Source of the DNA: Prevotella amnii DSM 23384 = JCM 14753
GTDB taxonomy: Bacteria; Bacteroidota; Bacteroidia; Bacteroidales; Bacteroidaceae
Assembly: GCF_000378745.1 (NCBI RefSeq)
Contig: NZ_KB905283.1
Location: 1-42,652 of the forward strand
DNA: 42,652 nucleotides
Direction of reading: 5' to 3'
Shown: in pieces, positions 34,078 through 42,652 of the stretch
Position numbering within the stretch: the first letter of the stretch is position 1
How the letters are laid out: every line of letters starts with the position of its first letter
Program-made: the position numbers and the translations under genes
The notes under the pieces: generated by a model
The model's input: the letters and a program-made list of their open reading frames with translations, nothing else
What the model was told of the DNA's origin: nothing
The model's database searches: none

Positions 34078-35631
34078 TTATTTATTGTCAATGTCTATTT
34101 TCTTTAGTAAAGATGTTATAGAAACACGGTCTTCTATTATTTCGCGTAGTTTAGAAATAGGTACGCGTTCTTGTTCCATAGTGTCGCGATAACGTAAGGT
34201 AACAGTACCCTCGCTAAGCGTGTTACCGTCTACAGTAACGCAGAAAGGAGTACCTATAGCGTCTTGACGGCGATAACGCTTACCAATAGAGTCTTTAGCT
34301 TCCATGTGAGTAGTAAAGTGGAACTTTAGGTCGTTTACTATCTCTTGTGCTTTTTCAGGAAGCCCATCTTTGTTTACTAATGGTAATACAGCACATTTAA
34401 TAGGTGCTAATGGTTCTGGCAATTTGAGCACAATACGTGAAGAGCCATTGTCTAATTTTTCTTCTTGGTAAGCATGGCACATTACAGAAAGGAACATTCT
34501 ATCTACACCAATAGAGGTTTCTACTACATACGGAGTGTAGTTTTCGTTAAGCTCAGGATCGAAATATTTTATCTGACGTCCAGAGAATTTCTCGTGTTGT
34601 GAGAGGTCAAAGTTGGTACGTGAGTGGATACCTTCTATCTCTTTAAAACCAAAAGGCAAGTGAAACTCTATATCTGTAGCTGCATTTGCGTAATGTGCTA
34701 ACTTGTCATGATCATGAAAACGATAATTTTCATCACCCATGCCTAAGCCTTCATGCCATGTTAAACGGTGAGCTTTCCAATATTCAAACCACTTCATCTC
34801 TGTGCCAGGCTGACAGAAAAACTGCATCTCCATTTGTTCAAATTCGCGCATTCGGAACACAAACTGGCGCGCAACAATCTCATTACGAAAAGCTTTACCT
34901 ATCTGCGCTATACCAAAAGGCAACTTCATACGACCAGTTTTCTGCACGTTTAAGAAGTTGACAAAGATGCCCTGTGCAGTTTCTGGACGTAGATAAATCT
35001 TCTGACTACCTTCTGCTGTTGATCCCATCTCTGTAGAAAACATAAGGTTAAATTGTCTTACGTCGGTCCAGTTCTTAGTACCACTAATAGGATCTACTAT
35101 GTTTTCATCGAGAATTATTTGTTTTAACATCTTAAGATTAGGATCCTGCATAGCTTCAGCGTATCGTGCATGCAGGTCATCTCGTTTCTTTTGATGCTCT
35201 AAAACTCGTGGATTAGTGGTGCGAAACTGCTCTTCATTAAAACTATCACCAAATTTTTTTGCAGCTTTTGCTATTTCCTTAGCAATCTTTTCATCATATT
35301 TGGCTATTTGGTCCTCTATTAATACATCTGCGCGATAACGTTTTTTAGAATCACGATTATCTATTAAAGGATCATTAAAAGCATCAACATGCCCACTTGC
35401 TTTCCATACAGTAGGATGCATAAATATAGCAGCGTCAATGCCTACTATGTTGCTATGTAATAACACCATAGATTGCCACCAATACTGTTTAATGTTGTTC
35501 TTTAGCTCAACACCATTCTGACCATAGTCATAAACAGCACCAAGCCCATCATATATATCACTACTTGGAAAAACAAAGCCATATTCTTTACAGTGGCTTA
35601 CGATCTTTTTGAAAACATCATCTTGTGCCAT
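34078..35631 (-). CDS. glyS: Glycyl-tRNA synthetase, class II dimeric type
   Basis: Charges tRNA-Gly. This is the single-chain alpha2 type (517 residues), as in archaea, eukaryotes and many Bacteroidetes, not the alpha/beta GlyQS type. N-terminal KKIVSHCKEYGFVFPSSDIY, the glycine-site FVNFLNVQKTGRMKLPFGIAQI split over motif regions, motif 2 FRNEIVARQFVFRMREFEQ and motif 3 IGVDRMFLSV are visible, followed by the anticodon-binding domain (LAPIKCAVLPLV to the end). A leftward -7-like TAACTTTG lies at 35662-35669. Essential housekeeping gene, monocistronic by its terminator. Confidence 0.95.
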   Translation of the reverse strand: MAQDDVFKKIVSHCKEYGFVFPSSDIYDGLGAVYDYGQNGVELKNNIKQYWWQSMVLLHSNIVGIDAAIFMHPTVWKASGHVDAFNDPLIDNRDSKKRYRADVLIEDQIAKYDEKIAKEIAKAAKKFGDSFNEEQFRTTNPRVLEHQKKRDDLHARYAEAMQDPNLKMLKQIILDENIVDPISGTKNWTDVRQFNLMFSTEMGSTAEGSQKIYLRPETAQGIFVNFLNVQKTGRMKLPFGIAQIGKAFRNEIVARQFVFRMREFEQMEMQFFCQPGTEMKWFEYWKAHRLTWHEGLGMGDENYRFHDHDKLAHYANAATDIEFHLPFGFKEIEGIHSRTNFDLSQHEKFSGRQIKYFDPELNENYTPYVVETSIGVDRMFLSVMCHAYQEEKLDNGSSRIVLKLPEPLAPIKCAVLPLVNKDGLPEKAQEIVNDLKFHFTTHMEAKDSIGKRYRRQDAIGTPFCVTVDGNTLSEGTVTLRYRDTMEQERVPISKLREIIEDRVSITSLLKKIDIDNK

Positions 35632-35939
35632 AATTCGCTTTTTTATCTATATATTTTGCTACAAAGTTACTACTTTTTACCTACAATAAGATACAACAAT
35701 ATAATAAACTTTATTAGTAGATAGAATTAAATTTGTAAAATTCTTGCTATAAAGCTAAAGGCAAAATACTAATAGATATAGTAAAAATGTGTGGTGAAAG
35801 ATATTCTTTGTGGTGTTGTATATAATAAAAGTATATTTATTGTTTATACCTATTTATAATATTATCTTATGGTTGGATAATAAAGAAAACAAGGCAACCA
35901 TTAACGGCTGCCTTGTTTTCTTTCAAAGTTATTTATATC
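35632..35939. other. Intergenic between glyS and HU
   Basis: Contains the glyS -7 candidate (35662-35669) and the HU terminator (35882-35923). The AT-rich rest shows no gene. Confidence 0.6.
35882..35923 (-). terminator. Terminator of the HU gene
   Basis: A perfect 15-bp stem (35882-35896 with 35909-35923) with a 12-base loop; leftward it runs GCCTTGTTTTCTTT. It starts 17 bases after the HU stop codon. Confidence 0.85.
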
Positions 35940-36215
35940 TTATTTGTTAAGAGCATCAGTTAGCTCTGCTCCTGCCTTAAATTTAGCAACTTTTTTTGCT
36001 GCTATTTTTATTTTTTCCTTTGTAGAAGGATTGATGCCTTCGCGCTCTGGGCGTTCGTTAACAGAGAAAGTTCCAAAACCTACTAACTGTATTTTTTCAC
36101 CTTCTACTAATGCGTTTTTGATAACTTCAGTAGTTGCATTTAGTGCTTTTTTTGCATCTGCTTTGCTTAAACCGCTATTAGCAGCGATCTGATCGATTAA
36201 TTCTGATTTGTTCAT
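35940..36215 (-). CDS. HU-family DNA-binding protein
   Basis: A 91-residue histone-like protein that bends and compacts DNA. It has the N-terminal helices MNKSELIDQIAANSGLSKADAKKAL, here with the usual TTEVIKNALVEGEKIQLVGFGTFSV beta start, the arm segment RPEREGINPSTKEKIKIAAKKVAKF with the intercalating Pro in place of the common GRNP motif, and the short C-terminal helix. Length is exactly that of HU. GINPSTKE instead of GRNPxTGE is a mild departure in the DNA-binding arm common in Bacteroidetes paralogues. Its promoter lies at 36272-36302. Confidence 0.95.
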   Translation of the reverse strand: MNKSELIDQIAANSGLSKADAKKALNATTEVIKNALVEGEKIQLVGFGTFSVNERPEREGINPSTKEKIKIAAKKVAKFKAGAELTDALNK

Positions 36216-36271
36216 AATTCTTTAATTTGTATTTGAGGATTAATTTATGATAAAAGATCTGCTTACATCTG

Positions 36272-36302
36272 CAAATATAAGGCAATCATTTTATAAATCA
36301 AA
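36272..36302 (-). promoter_or_regulatory. HU promoter
   Basis: Read leftward, TTTG (36299-36302) and TATATTTG (36272-36279) with a 19-base spacer match the Bacteroidetes -33/-7 consensus and give a leader of about 50 bases. Confidence 0.7.
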
Positions 36303-36384
36303 TAAATTCTAAAGAAAAATGTAGAAAATTATGAAAAATAGTGGATATTAACCGCGTATCGTACTTTAAAACGCGTTTTTTTTG

Positions 36385-36392
36385 TATTTTTG
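36385..36392 (+). promoter_or_regulatory. Candidate -7 box for the rhomboid gene
   Basis: TATTTTTG fits TAnnTTTG and lies 64 bases before the ATG at 36457. No clear -33 partner. Confidence 0.5.
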
Positions 36393-36456
36393 TACGGTAT
36401 TAGAGAGAGGTATTAAGAATTAAAAAAGATATAATTAGAATTAAAAAATAACACTG

Positions 36457-37413
36457 ATGCGTAATATTCCGATAGTAACCAAAAATTTGCTTTTTATTAA
36501 TGTCATAGTTTTCATTGCTACTTATGTATTTGAAAAAGTAGGGATAGACCTCACAAATATCTTTGGTTTACACTTTATTCTTGCTTCCGATTTTCATATA
36601 TGGCAGTTTGTTACATATATGTTTATGCATGGAGGCTTTACCCATATTATAATAAATATGTTTATGCTATGGATGTTTGGTATGATAGTAGAGCGTGTTT
36701 GGGGAGCAAAGAAGTTTCTTTTTTACTATTTTGTATGTGGCATAGGAGCTGGTATTTGTCAAGAGTTAGCGCAGCTTGTTAGCTATTCTTTAGAGGGGTT
36801 GTCTGCTTATCAGTCGGTAGCAATGTATGGTAAAGCTATAACAATGAATGCTTATCTTAATATGTGGACTACAGTGGGTGCTTCTGGGGCTATTTATGCA
36901 GTATTATTAGCCTTTGGAATGTTATTTCCAGATCAGCGAATGTTTATTATCCCTATACCTATTCCTATAAAAGCTAAATGGATAATATTAGGTTCTGTGT
37001 TAATGGAACTATTTTCCGCTATTGGGACGAGCAATGATGGAGTGGCTCATCTGGCACATTTGGGAGGAATGTTGTTTGGCTTTATTCTTATAAAATATTG
37101 GAAAAAACACCCATATAGTGGTTATAATAATTTCCGTTCTAATAAAGATAGCGATTTTTTTAGTAAAATAAAACATAGCTGGAGGCAACGTAATAATGAT
37201 GCTTATCAGCATAGTGAGGACGTAAATACTGATAGTTGGAGTTTTGATAAGCCACAAGATGCACAGCCGCAAGAGAGTGATTGGGATTATAATGCTCGTA
37301 AAAAGCAGGAGCAAGAGAGGATAGACCGCATACTTGACAAGGTGCGTAAGAATGGTTATGATAGTTTAACAGCAGACGAAAAGCAGCAGTTATTTGATAG
37401 TAGTAAGCATTAA
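36457..37413 (+). CDS. Rhomboid-family intramembrane serine protease
   Basis: Cleaves membrane proteins within or near the bilayer. The six-helix core is visible with the conserved N-terminal HGGFTHIIINMFML (His-x-x-x-Asn), catalytic Ser143 in GASGAIYAVL and catalytic His201 in AHLAHLGGMLFG. A long segment of about 35 residues (100-135) separates helices 3 and 4. The C-terminal 100 residues are polar, cytoplasmic, and end in a helical motif (RIDRILDKVRKNGYDSLTADEKQQLFD) typical of Bacteroidetes rhomboids. It is followed after 34 bases by an EEP-fold membrane protein gene, so the two are likely cotranscribed, an arrangement seen in Bacteroidetes. Substrates unknown. Confidence 0.92.
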   Translation: MRNIPIVTKNLLFINVIVFIATYVFEKVGIDLTNIFGLHFILASDFHIWQFVTYMFMHGGFTHIIINMFMLWMFGMIVERVWGAKKFLFYYFVCGIGAGICQELAQLVSYSLEGLSAYQSVAMYGKAITMNAYLNMWTTVGASGAIYAVLLAFGMLFPDQRMFIIPIPIPIKAKWIILGSVLMELFSAIGTSNDGVAHLAHLGGMLFGFILIKYWKKHPYSGYNNFRSNKDSDFFSKIKHSWRQRNNDAYQHSEDVNTDSWSFDKPQDAQPQESDWDYNARKKQEQERIDRILDKVRKNGYDSLTADEKQQLFDSSKH

Positions 37414-37447
37414 TAATGTAAATATAAATAAATAAGGTAGTCTTGTG

Positions 37448-38545
37448 ATGGGAAAGTTTTTTAAAAAACTTGCATTTAGAATACTTGTTGTTTTAAATAT
37501 TTTTTCAATTATTTTATTACTATTTATTGGGTATAGTGGTATTGTAAATCCTGCAAAACATCCTGTTTGGGCTACAATAGGAATGTGGTTTCCTTTAATG
37601 CTAATAGTAAATATAGCATTTTTAGTGCTTTGGGTGTTTATTAAAAAAAAGGTATTATGGTTACCTATCTTAGGACTTTTTTTAGCTTACTTTCCTATTC
37701 GTGCTTATATACCTTTTAATTTACCAAAGGACAAGCCACACGGAACTATTAAAATATTGTCTTATAACGTGTTTCTCTTTGATACATGGGACGATGTGTC
37801 GGGACAAATTAATCCTATCGTAAAATATATCGTTAGAAGTAAAGCTGATATAGTGTGTTTGCAGGAAGCAACACTATATACGCCAAAAGCTGCTAAGATA
37901 ATGCGATATTTAAAAAAGAGTTATCCTTATATTGATAATATAAAGAAAAAAACGGGTACGGACGATTTAATGCTATTAAGTAAATTCCCTATTTTACATA
38001 GAGAAATAATACCTTACCCCTCAAAATCTAATATGAGTGTGGCATATTATATTAATATAAACGGTACAAAAACTTTACTTGTAAATAATCATTTTGAGAG
38101 CTATGGTTTAAGTTCCAATGATAAAGCAGACTTTAATAATATTATAACGGGTAATGTAATTGGCAGAGATAGGATTAATAAGTTTGTTTCTTTGGTGGAT
38201 AAAATAGGAAACACAATGGCTCGTAGAGCTCCCCAAGCAGATGCTGTTGCTACTTTTGTTAAGAAGCATTTAGATAAAAATATACCAGTAATTCTTTGTG
38301 GTGATTTTAATGATAATCCTATAAGTTATAGCTATTATACTATAAGTAAGGTGTTGAATGATAGTTATAAGAGTAGTGGGAATGGTATAGGATGGACTTA
38401 TAATGAGAATAGAATGTATTTTCGGATAGATCATATTTTTGCTTCTAACGAGTTTGAACCATATGGGGCGAAGGTAGATAAATCAATAAAAAATTCGGAT
38501 CATTACCCTATTTATTGTTGGTTGAAATATTATCCAAAGCCTTAA
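37448..38545 (+). CDS. Membrane-anchored endonuclease/exonuclease/phosphatase-fold protein
   Basis: A 365-residue protein with two or three N-terminal hydrophobic segments (about residues 10-85) and a C-terminal EEP domain: ILSYNVFLFDTWDD, VCLQEAT (metal-binding Glu), NNHFES, CGDFNDNP and SDHYPIYCWL (catalytic Asp-His). Members are Mg-dependent phosphodiesterases of nucleic acids or phosphoinositide-like substrates; here the domain probably faces the periplasm. The start is the ATG at 37448, since the GTG three bases earlier is a poorer choice. It lies in tandem with the rhomboid gene. Confidence 0.88.
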   Translation: MGKFFKKLAFRILVVLNIFSIILLLFIGYSGIVNPAKHPVWATIGMWFPLMLIVNIAFLVLWVFIKKKVLWLPILGLFLAYFPIRAYIPFNLPKDKPHGTIKILSYNVFLFDTWDDVSGQINPIVKYIVRSKADIVCLQEATLYTPKAAKIMRYLKKSYPYIDNIKKKTGTDDLMLLSKFPILHREIIPYPSKSNMSVAYYININGTKTLLVNNHFESYGLSSNDKADFNNIITGNVIGRDRINKFVSLVDKIGNTMARRAPQADAVATFVKKHLDKNIPVILCGDFNDNPISYSYYTISKVLNDSYKSSGNGIGWTYNENRMYFRIDHIFASNEFEPYGAKVDKSIKNSDHYPIYCWLKYYPKP

Positions 38546-38593
38546 AAACAATGATTTATATATAATTAATTTCTCATAATGTGAAAAAATCAT

Positions 38594-38601
38594 TATCTTT
38601 G
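38594..38601 (+). promoter_or_regulatory. -7 box of secDF
   Basis: TATCTTTG matches TAnnTTTG and lies 47 bases before the ATG at 38649. The -33 element is weak. Confidence 0.5.
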
Positions 38602-38648
38602 CACACCTTATATTATATAGTAAATTATAATTAAATCAAATAAATAAA

Positions 38649-41600
38649 ATGCAAAACAAAGGATTAGTCATTTGCGTAGCCGTATTATTAACGCTTGCAA
38701 GTATCTTTTACCTGTCTTTTTCTGTAGCTACAAGCTACTATGATAGTCAGGCTGCAAAGATTAAAGACCCTATAGCGCGTCAGGATTATAAAGATTCTGT
38801 GAAATATCTGGGTATTTATTCTTATCAGAAATGCCTTGAAACTCAGATTGGTTTAGGTCTTGATTTAAAGGGTGGTATGAATGTTGTGCTGGAAATTTCA
38901 GTACCTGATGTTATTGATATGTTGGCAGATCATAAGACAGATGCTGCTTATGTTAAGTCGCTTAATGAAGCTAAAGCAGAAGAAGCTTCAGGTCAGGGAG
39001 ATTTTATTCCGCTATTTGTTAAGGCTTATCAGAAGAATGCTCCAGGGCATAAACTTGCAGAAGTTTTCGCCACTCAGCAATTAAAAGGCAAAGTAAGCAC
39101 ACAAAGTACAGATAAAGAGGTTATAGAAGCTTTGCGTGAGGAGGTAAAATCTGCTATTGACAACTCATATAATGTGGTTCGTAACCGTATAGACCAATAT
39201 GGAGTAGTGCAGCCTAATATCCAGAAATTAGAAGGTCAAGAAGGTAGATTGATGGTGGAAATGCCTGGTATTCGTGAGCCTGAGCGTATGCGTAGGTTAT
39301 TACAAGGATCTGCTAATTTGGAGTTTTGGGAAACATATAACAATCAAGAGATAGCTCCTTATTTACAACAGCTTGATCAACGTCTTGCTAATGCAAGTAC
39401 AAAAGCGGATACTACTAAGGCTGGTTCTGCTAAGATAGGTTCTGCATCTGTTAAGAAATTATCTTTAAATGCTGCTAAGAAGGCTTTTGGAAAGGTTGTT
39501 GATAATGGTAAAAACGATGCAGGAGCAGAGTTGTTAAAGAAGCAACACCCTTTATTATCAAGGCTACAAATGGTTCCCGGTGAGGCTTTAAGTCTTGTAG
39601 GGTATTGTAATGTGCGTGATACGGCTGCTGTTAATAGACTTATTCATAGCCATATAGCTAAACAGGTGCTACCTGCTAATTTGAAGCTTTTGTGGAGTGC
39701 TAAGCCTGCAGATCATATTCAAGTAAAGAATATGTATGAGCTTCATGCTTTAAAGGTTACCACTTCTGATGGGCGTGCTCCTTTAGAGGGTGATGTAATT
39801 ACTGATGCTAAAGATCAGTTTGACCAGTATGGCAAGCCAGAGGTTAGTATGAGCATGAATTCAGAAGGTGCACATGAATGGGCAGCATTGACTAAGGCTA
39901 ATGTAGGTAAAGCTATAGCCATAGTATTAGATGGTGTAGTATATACTTCTCCACGTATTAATGGAGAAATAGATGGTGGACAATCGTCTATTACAGGTTC
40001 TTTTACAGTGGCAGATACAAAAGATTTATCTAATACCTTAAAGTCTGGTCGTATGCCAGCTCCAGCAAAGATTGTTCAAGAAGAGGTAGTAGGACCAACT
40101 CTTGGAGCTCAATCTATTCAGCAAGGTCTTATTTCGTTTGCTATAGCCTTTGTTTTGTTAATGTTCTATATTATAGCTATGTATGGCTTTATTCCAGGAA
40201 TGTTAGCAAATTTAGCATTATTGGTTAATCTATTCTTCACACTTGGTATTTTGGCATCTTTCCAATCGGCACTTACTATGCCAGGTATTGCTGGTATTGT
40301 GCTTACATTGGGTACGGCAGTTGATGCTAACGTTCTTATCTACGAGCGTATAAAAGAAGAGTTACGCTTAGGGAAGAGTATGAAACAAGCATTACATGAG
40401 GGCTATAAGAATGCCTTTTCTGCCATATTCGATTCTAACCTTACGTCATTGATAACTGGTATTATTCTTCTTGTAACAGGAACTGGTCCTATTAGAGGTT
40501 TCGCTACAACATTGATAATTGGTCTTATAATATCATTCTTTACAGCAGTGTTCTTAACTCGTTTAGTTTTTGAAAATAGGGTAAATAATGATAAGTGGCG
40601 TCATCTTACATTTAGTACGGGTATAAGCAGGAATATGTTTAGGAATTCCACCTATTCCTTTATGAAGATGCATAAGAAGAGTTTTACAGTTTGGATTATA
40701 GCTGCGATAATATGTATAGTTAGTTTTTATGTTCGTGGCCTAAGTCGTGGTATAGAGTTTACTGGCGGTCGTAACTATGTAATTACGTTGTCTAAGCCTG
40801 TACAGGTAGAAGATATTCGTAAAGTATTTAATAATGCATTTGTAAATACAGATGGAGTTAATAAGGGAAAAGTAGCTAATACAAGTGTTATAGCAATAGG
40901 TACAGATGGAAAAACGATTCGTGTATCAACAAACTGGAACATTGATTCTCGTGCAAACGATGATGATTTAGCAGAAACTATTCTTTATAATACTTTAAAG
41001 AAGTATAACTATGTTACGCAGTCGAGTGTAGCTAAATTTAAGAATCCTGATATACGCGAGGGAGGATCTATAATACAGAGTTCCAAGGTGGGTCCTTCTA
41101 TTGCTAAGAATATTACTTTTAATGCTTTCGTAAGTGTAGGTTTGGCAATAGTATTTATCTTCTTGTATATATTACTTCGTTTCCGAAACATAGGCTTCTC
41201 GGTAGGTTCTATAGTAGGTTTGGTATTGGATACTACTATTGTAATAGGTATTTTCTCATTATGCCATGGCTGGATAGGTTTTTCTCTTGAAATAGATCAG
41301 ACTTTTATAGGTGCTATTTTAACAGTAATAGGTTATGACATTAATGATACAGTGGTGGTATTTGACCGAATACGTGAGAATATGGCAAAACATAAATCAA
41401 CGTTGGCAAAGTATGGTATTCAGAAGTTATTTAATGAATCTATAAATGAAACATTATCTCGAACCATAAATACATCAGTCAGCACATTGATAGTATTGGT
41501 TGCTATCTTTATTCTTGGTGGAGATAGTACACGTAGTTTCTCTTTTGCAATGATTATAGGTATAGTCATAGGTACTTTATCTTCTATATTTATAGCATCT

Positions 41601-41675
41601 CCTATAGCTTATTTGGTTATGGGGCATAAGATAGATAATAGTAAGGAGAAGGTTGATGTGTTATCACATGTATAA
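38649..41675 (+). CDS. secDF: SecDF fused protein-export membrane protein
   Basis: Uses the proton gradient to pull secreted proteins from the SecYEG channel. One 1008-residue chain contains SecD (first helix, large P1 domain from about residue 40 to 490 with LGLDLKGGMNVVLEI and the NRIDQYGVVQPNIQ segment, then GIVLTLGTAVDANVLIYERI) and SecF (GIEFTGGRNYVI, VIGYDINDTVVVFDRIRENM). Twelve membrane helices are expected; the conserved Asp-rich proton-path motifs are seen in both halves. Within P1 there is an Ala/Lys/Ser-rich low-complexity stretch at about residues 250-295 not present in classic SecD. The fusion is the normal state in Bacteroidetes. A terminator follows at 41721-41758. Confidence 0.96.
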   Translation: MQNKGLVICVAVLLTLASIFYLSFSVATSYYDSQAAKIKDPIARQDYKDSVKYLGIYSYQKCLETQIGLGLDLKGGMNVVLEISVPDVIDMLADHKTDAAYVKSLNEAKAEEASGQGDFIPLFVKAYQKNAPGHKLAEVFATQQLKGKVSTQSTDKEVIEALREEVKSAIDNSYNVVRNRIDQYGVVQPNIQKLEGQEGRLMVEMPGIREPERMRRLLQGSANLEFWETYNNQEIAPYLQQLDQRLANASTKADTTKAGSAKIGSASVKKLSLNAAKKAFGKVVDNGKNDAGAELLKKQHPLLSRLQMVPGEALSLVGYCNVRDTAAVNRLIHSHIAKQVLPANLKLLWSAKPADHIQVKNMYELHALKVTTSDGRAPLEGDVITDAKDQFDQYGKPEVSMSMNSEGAHEWAALTKANVGKAIAIVLDGVVYTSPRINGEIDGGQSSITGSFTVADTKDLSNTLKSGRMPAPAKIVQEEVVGPTLGAQSIQQGLISFAIAFVLLMFYIIAMYGFIPGMLANLALLVNLFFTLGILASFQSALTMPGIAGIVLTLGTAVDANVLIYERIKEELRLGKSMKQALHEGYKNAFSAIFDSNLTSLITGIILLVTGTGPIRGFATTLIIGLIISFFTAVFLTRLVFENRVNNDKWRHLTFSTGISRNMFRNSTYSFMKMHKKSFTVWIIAAIICIVSFYVRGLSRGIEFTGGRNYVITLSKPVQVEDIRKVFNNAFVNTDGVNKGKVANTSVIAIGTDGKTIRVSTNWNIDSRANDDDLAETILYNTLKKYNYVTQSSVAKFKNPDIREGGSIIQSSKVGPSIAKNITFNAFVSVGLAIVFIFLYILLRFRNIGFSVGSIVGLVLDTTIVIGIFSLCHGWIGFSLEIDQTFIGAILTVIGYDINDTVVVFDRIRENMAKHKSTLAKYGIQKLFNESINETLSRTINTSVSTLIVLVAIFILGGDSTRSFSFAMIIGIVIGTLSSIFIASPIAYLVMGHKIDNSKEKVDVLSHV

Positions 41676-41720
41676 TTTTCAGAAATTATTTAATAAGAAA
41701 TAATTAGATAGAAAAAGTTT

Positions 41721-41758
41721 AAGTGGGGTTGCTTATTTTTTAAGTAAGCCCACTTTTT
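41721..41758 (+). terminator. Terminator after secDF
   Basis: AAGTGGG and CCCACTT arms plus inner TGCTTA/TAAGTA pairing, followed by T5. Placed 45 bases after the stop. Confidence 0.8.
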
Positions 41759-41809
41759 CATTTGCATAAGTCATTAGTATTATCTAAAGAGGAAGTACTT
41801 AGTCGTCCC

Positions 41810-42652
41810 TTAAAAACTATATTTCAGCATAAAGTTTGTACTGACAAGCTTTATGCTGATTCTTTTTATAAGGCACAAAAGAGCTCTCATAGCTCTTTTG
41901 AAGTTATATGCTGCCGCAGCTAATAATACATTGATAGCATCTCCTTTCACACCTTTATAAAAGTTGCGAGATAATCGGTGGTCTGCTTTAAGATGTCCTA
42001 TTGTTGGTTCTATACCTGCTCGTTTACAAAATAGTTTGTGTTTCTTTTTCTTTTGGTAGTAGCTGTCTTTAGCTTTAGGAACGTCTGGAATGAGTATCTT
42101 TGTCTGCCCAATCTGCTTTATACCTCTATACCCTCTATCTCCTGCTAACTTATCAACCTGCTTTCCTGTCATCCTTCGGGTTTGTTCCAATGTCTTTTCG
42201 ATAGTATGCCCATCATATTCATTCCTAAAAGAACATGCACCAAGAATAAGTCCTGACCATGAGCGAAGAATAGATACTTTATTACCAAACTCATATTGCT
42301 TATGTTCCTTACCTTTGCTCAGGCAAACCACATCTGGTTCGTGCAGGGAATATACTTTGTTCTTTGACTTTCGATTCTGAGAAAGAACTCTATAATATAG
42401 CTCAAACATCTTCTCATATCCTTTCTTTCCCTCAAGATTACGCTCTAATTCTCTTACTAATCTTCCTGCTATGGTCCTTAGTTGCCTATCTGCCTTAAGA
42501 GCTTTCTTACGATTCTTGGGATGATTACGAAAACGTTGGGAACGGTAAATTCCTTTCAGCGTACGCGTATAACTCTGTCGTAGAGGAAGACACTTGTCAT
42601 GAACTATCTTCAGAACGTTTTTGATTATCTTTTTATGCAACTTCGCATCTGT
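41810..42652 (-). mobile_element. IS5-type insertion sequence, cut by window end
   Basis: The transposase frame runs leftward from beyond the right edge to 41810. The inner boundary of the element lies somewhere between the secDF terminator (41758) and the transposase stop; terminal inverted repeats cannot be checked because the other end is outside the window. Confidence 0.75.
41810..42652 (-). CDS. IS5-family transposase, C-terminal part
   Basis: The frame is open through the window edge (coding DAKLHKKII before the TTG at 42640), so the N terminus lies outside and this is not a true start. Visible parts are the basic helical region (LRQSYTRTLKGIY), the family segment HEPDVVCLSKGKEHKQYEFG, the catalytic Asp in AGDRGYRG, and the Glu in AGIEPTIGHLKADHRLSRN, ending in DAINVLLAAAAYNFKRAM. 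This matches IS5-group DDE transposases. The first catalytic Asp should lie in the missing part. The last codons overlap a strong hairpin. Confidence 0.88.
   Translation of the reverse strand, partial: TDAKLHKKIIKNVLKIVHDKCLPLRQSYTRTLKGIYRSQRFRNHPKNRKKALKADRQLRTIAGRLVRELERNLEGKKGYEKMFELYYRVLSQNRKSKNKVYSLHEPDVVCLSKGKEHKQYEFGNKVSILRSWSGLILGACSFRNEYDGHTIEKTLEQTRRMTGKQVDKLAGDRGYRGIKQIGQTKILIPDVPKAKDSYYQKKKKHKLFCKRAGIEPTIGHLKADHRLSRNFYKGVKGDAINVLLAAAAYNFKRAMRALLCLIKRISIKLVSTNFMLKYSF
41825..41858 (+). terminator. Hairpin in the transposase 3' end
   Basis: CAGCATAAAGTTTGT (41825-41839) pairs with ACAAGCTTTATGCTG (41844-41858) with one mismatch and a 4-base loop; rightward it is followed by ATTCTTTTT. 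Its polarity would block transcription entering the element from the secDF side. Confidence 0.6.

Noticed and set aside
1..42652. CRISPR array or obvious antiphage cluster
   Set aside because: No regularly spaced long repeats, Cas genes or known defence domains were found; the 22-base AT repeats are too short and too few.

Overview
The window reads as a low-GC chromosome segment of a Bacteroidales bacterium, most like a Prevotellaceae or Porphyromonadaceae relative. The evidence is a SusC/SusD (RagA/RagB) pair, a type IX secretion (T9SS) sorting domain and a PorV-type protein, a fused SecDF, a short-form Pta, BACON domains, lipoproteins whose lipobox Cys is followed by Ser, Gln or Asp, and repeated Bacteroidetes -7 boxes of the form TAnnTTTG. 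The species cannot be fixed from what is here.

Layout. Bases 1-4060 are accessory DNA: a noncoding, relatively GC-rich stretch at the left edge, a glycine-zipper lipoprotein, and a broken, chimeric tyrosine integrase flanked by GTTACCGAA-type repeats, probably the scar of a conjugative or mobilizable element. Bases 4068-5042 hold a lipoprotein of unknown function. Bases 5259-16258 are a mostly rightward housekeeping block: folP-cdaA, pta-ackA, a DUF59 protein, an LpxH-like hydrolase, a leftward tRNA-Gln, fabI, glutamate formimidoyltransferase, an M20 amidohydrolase and a UPF0597/CyuA-type cysteine desulfidase. Bases 16292-28821 are all leftward: a helix-hairpin-helix outer-membrane protein, then (in transcription order from the right) a five-gene unit susC-susD-BACON lipoprotein-subtilase with T9SS tail-PorV-like barrel, closed by a strong terminator. 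Bases 29441-35631 are also leftward: DUF47-pit phosphate transport, a MATE exporter, an FKBP lipoprotein and glycyl-tRNA synthetase. Bases 35940-41675 hold HU (leftward), then rhomboid protease, an endonuclease/exonuclease/phosphatase-fold protein and SecDF (rightward). The right edge is an IS5-like transposase cut by the window.

How it fits together. The most interesting unit is 18540-28821. It joins a RagAB-like importer to a surface-directed subtilisin-like protease and a PorV paralogue in one apparent operon, so it looks like a self-contained module for extracellular proteolysis and peptide capture rather than a glycan locus (no glycosidase, sulfatase or lyase is present). The protease carries both a lipoprotein signal and a T9SS sorting domain. 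Other points worth a look are the integrase fusion, three 14-base AT-only repeats at exact 22-base spacing beside tRNA-Gln, and a promoter whose -33 element lies in the loop of the preceding gene's terminator hairpin. All family names are assigned by reading motifs; no database search was run.
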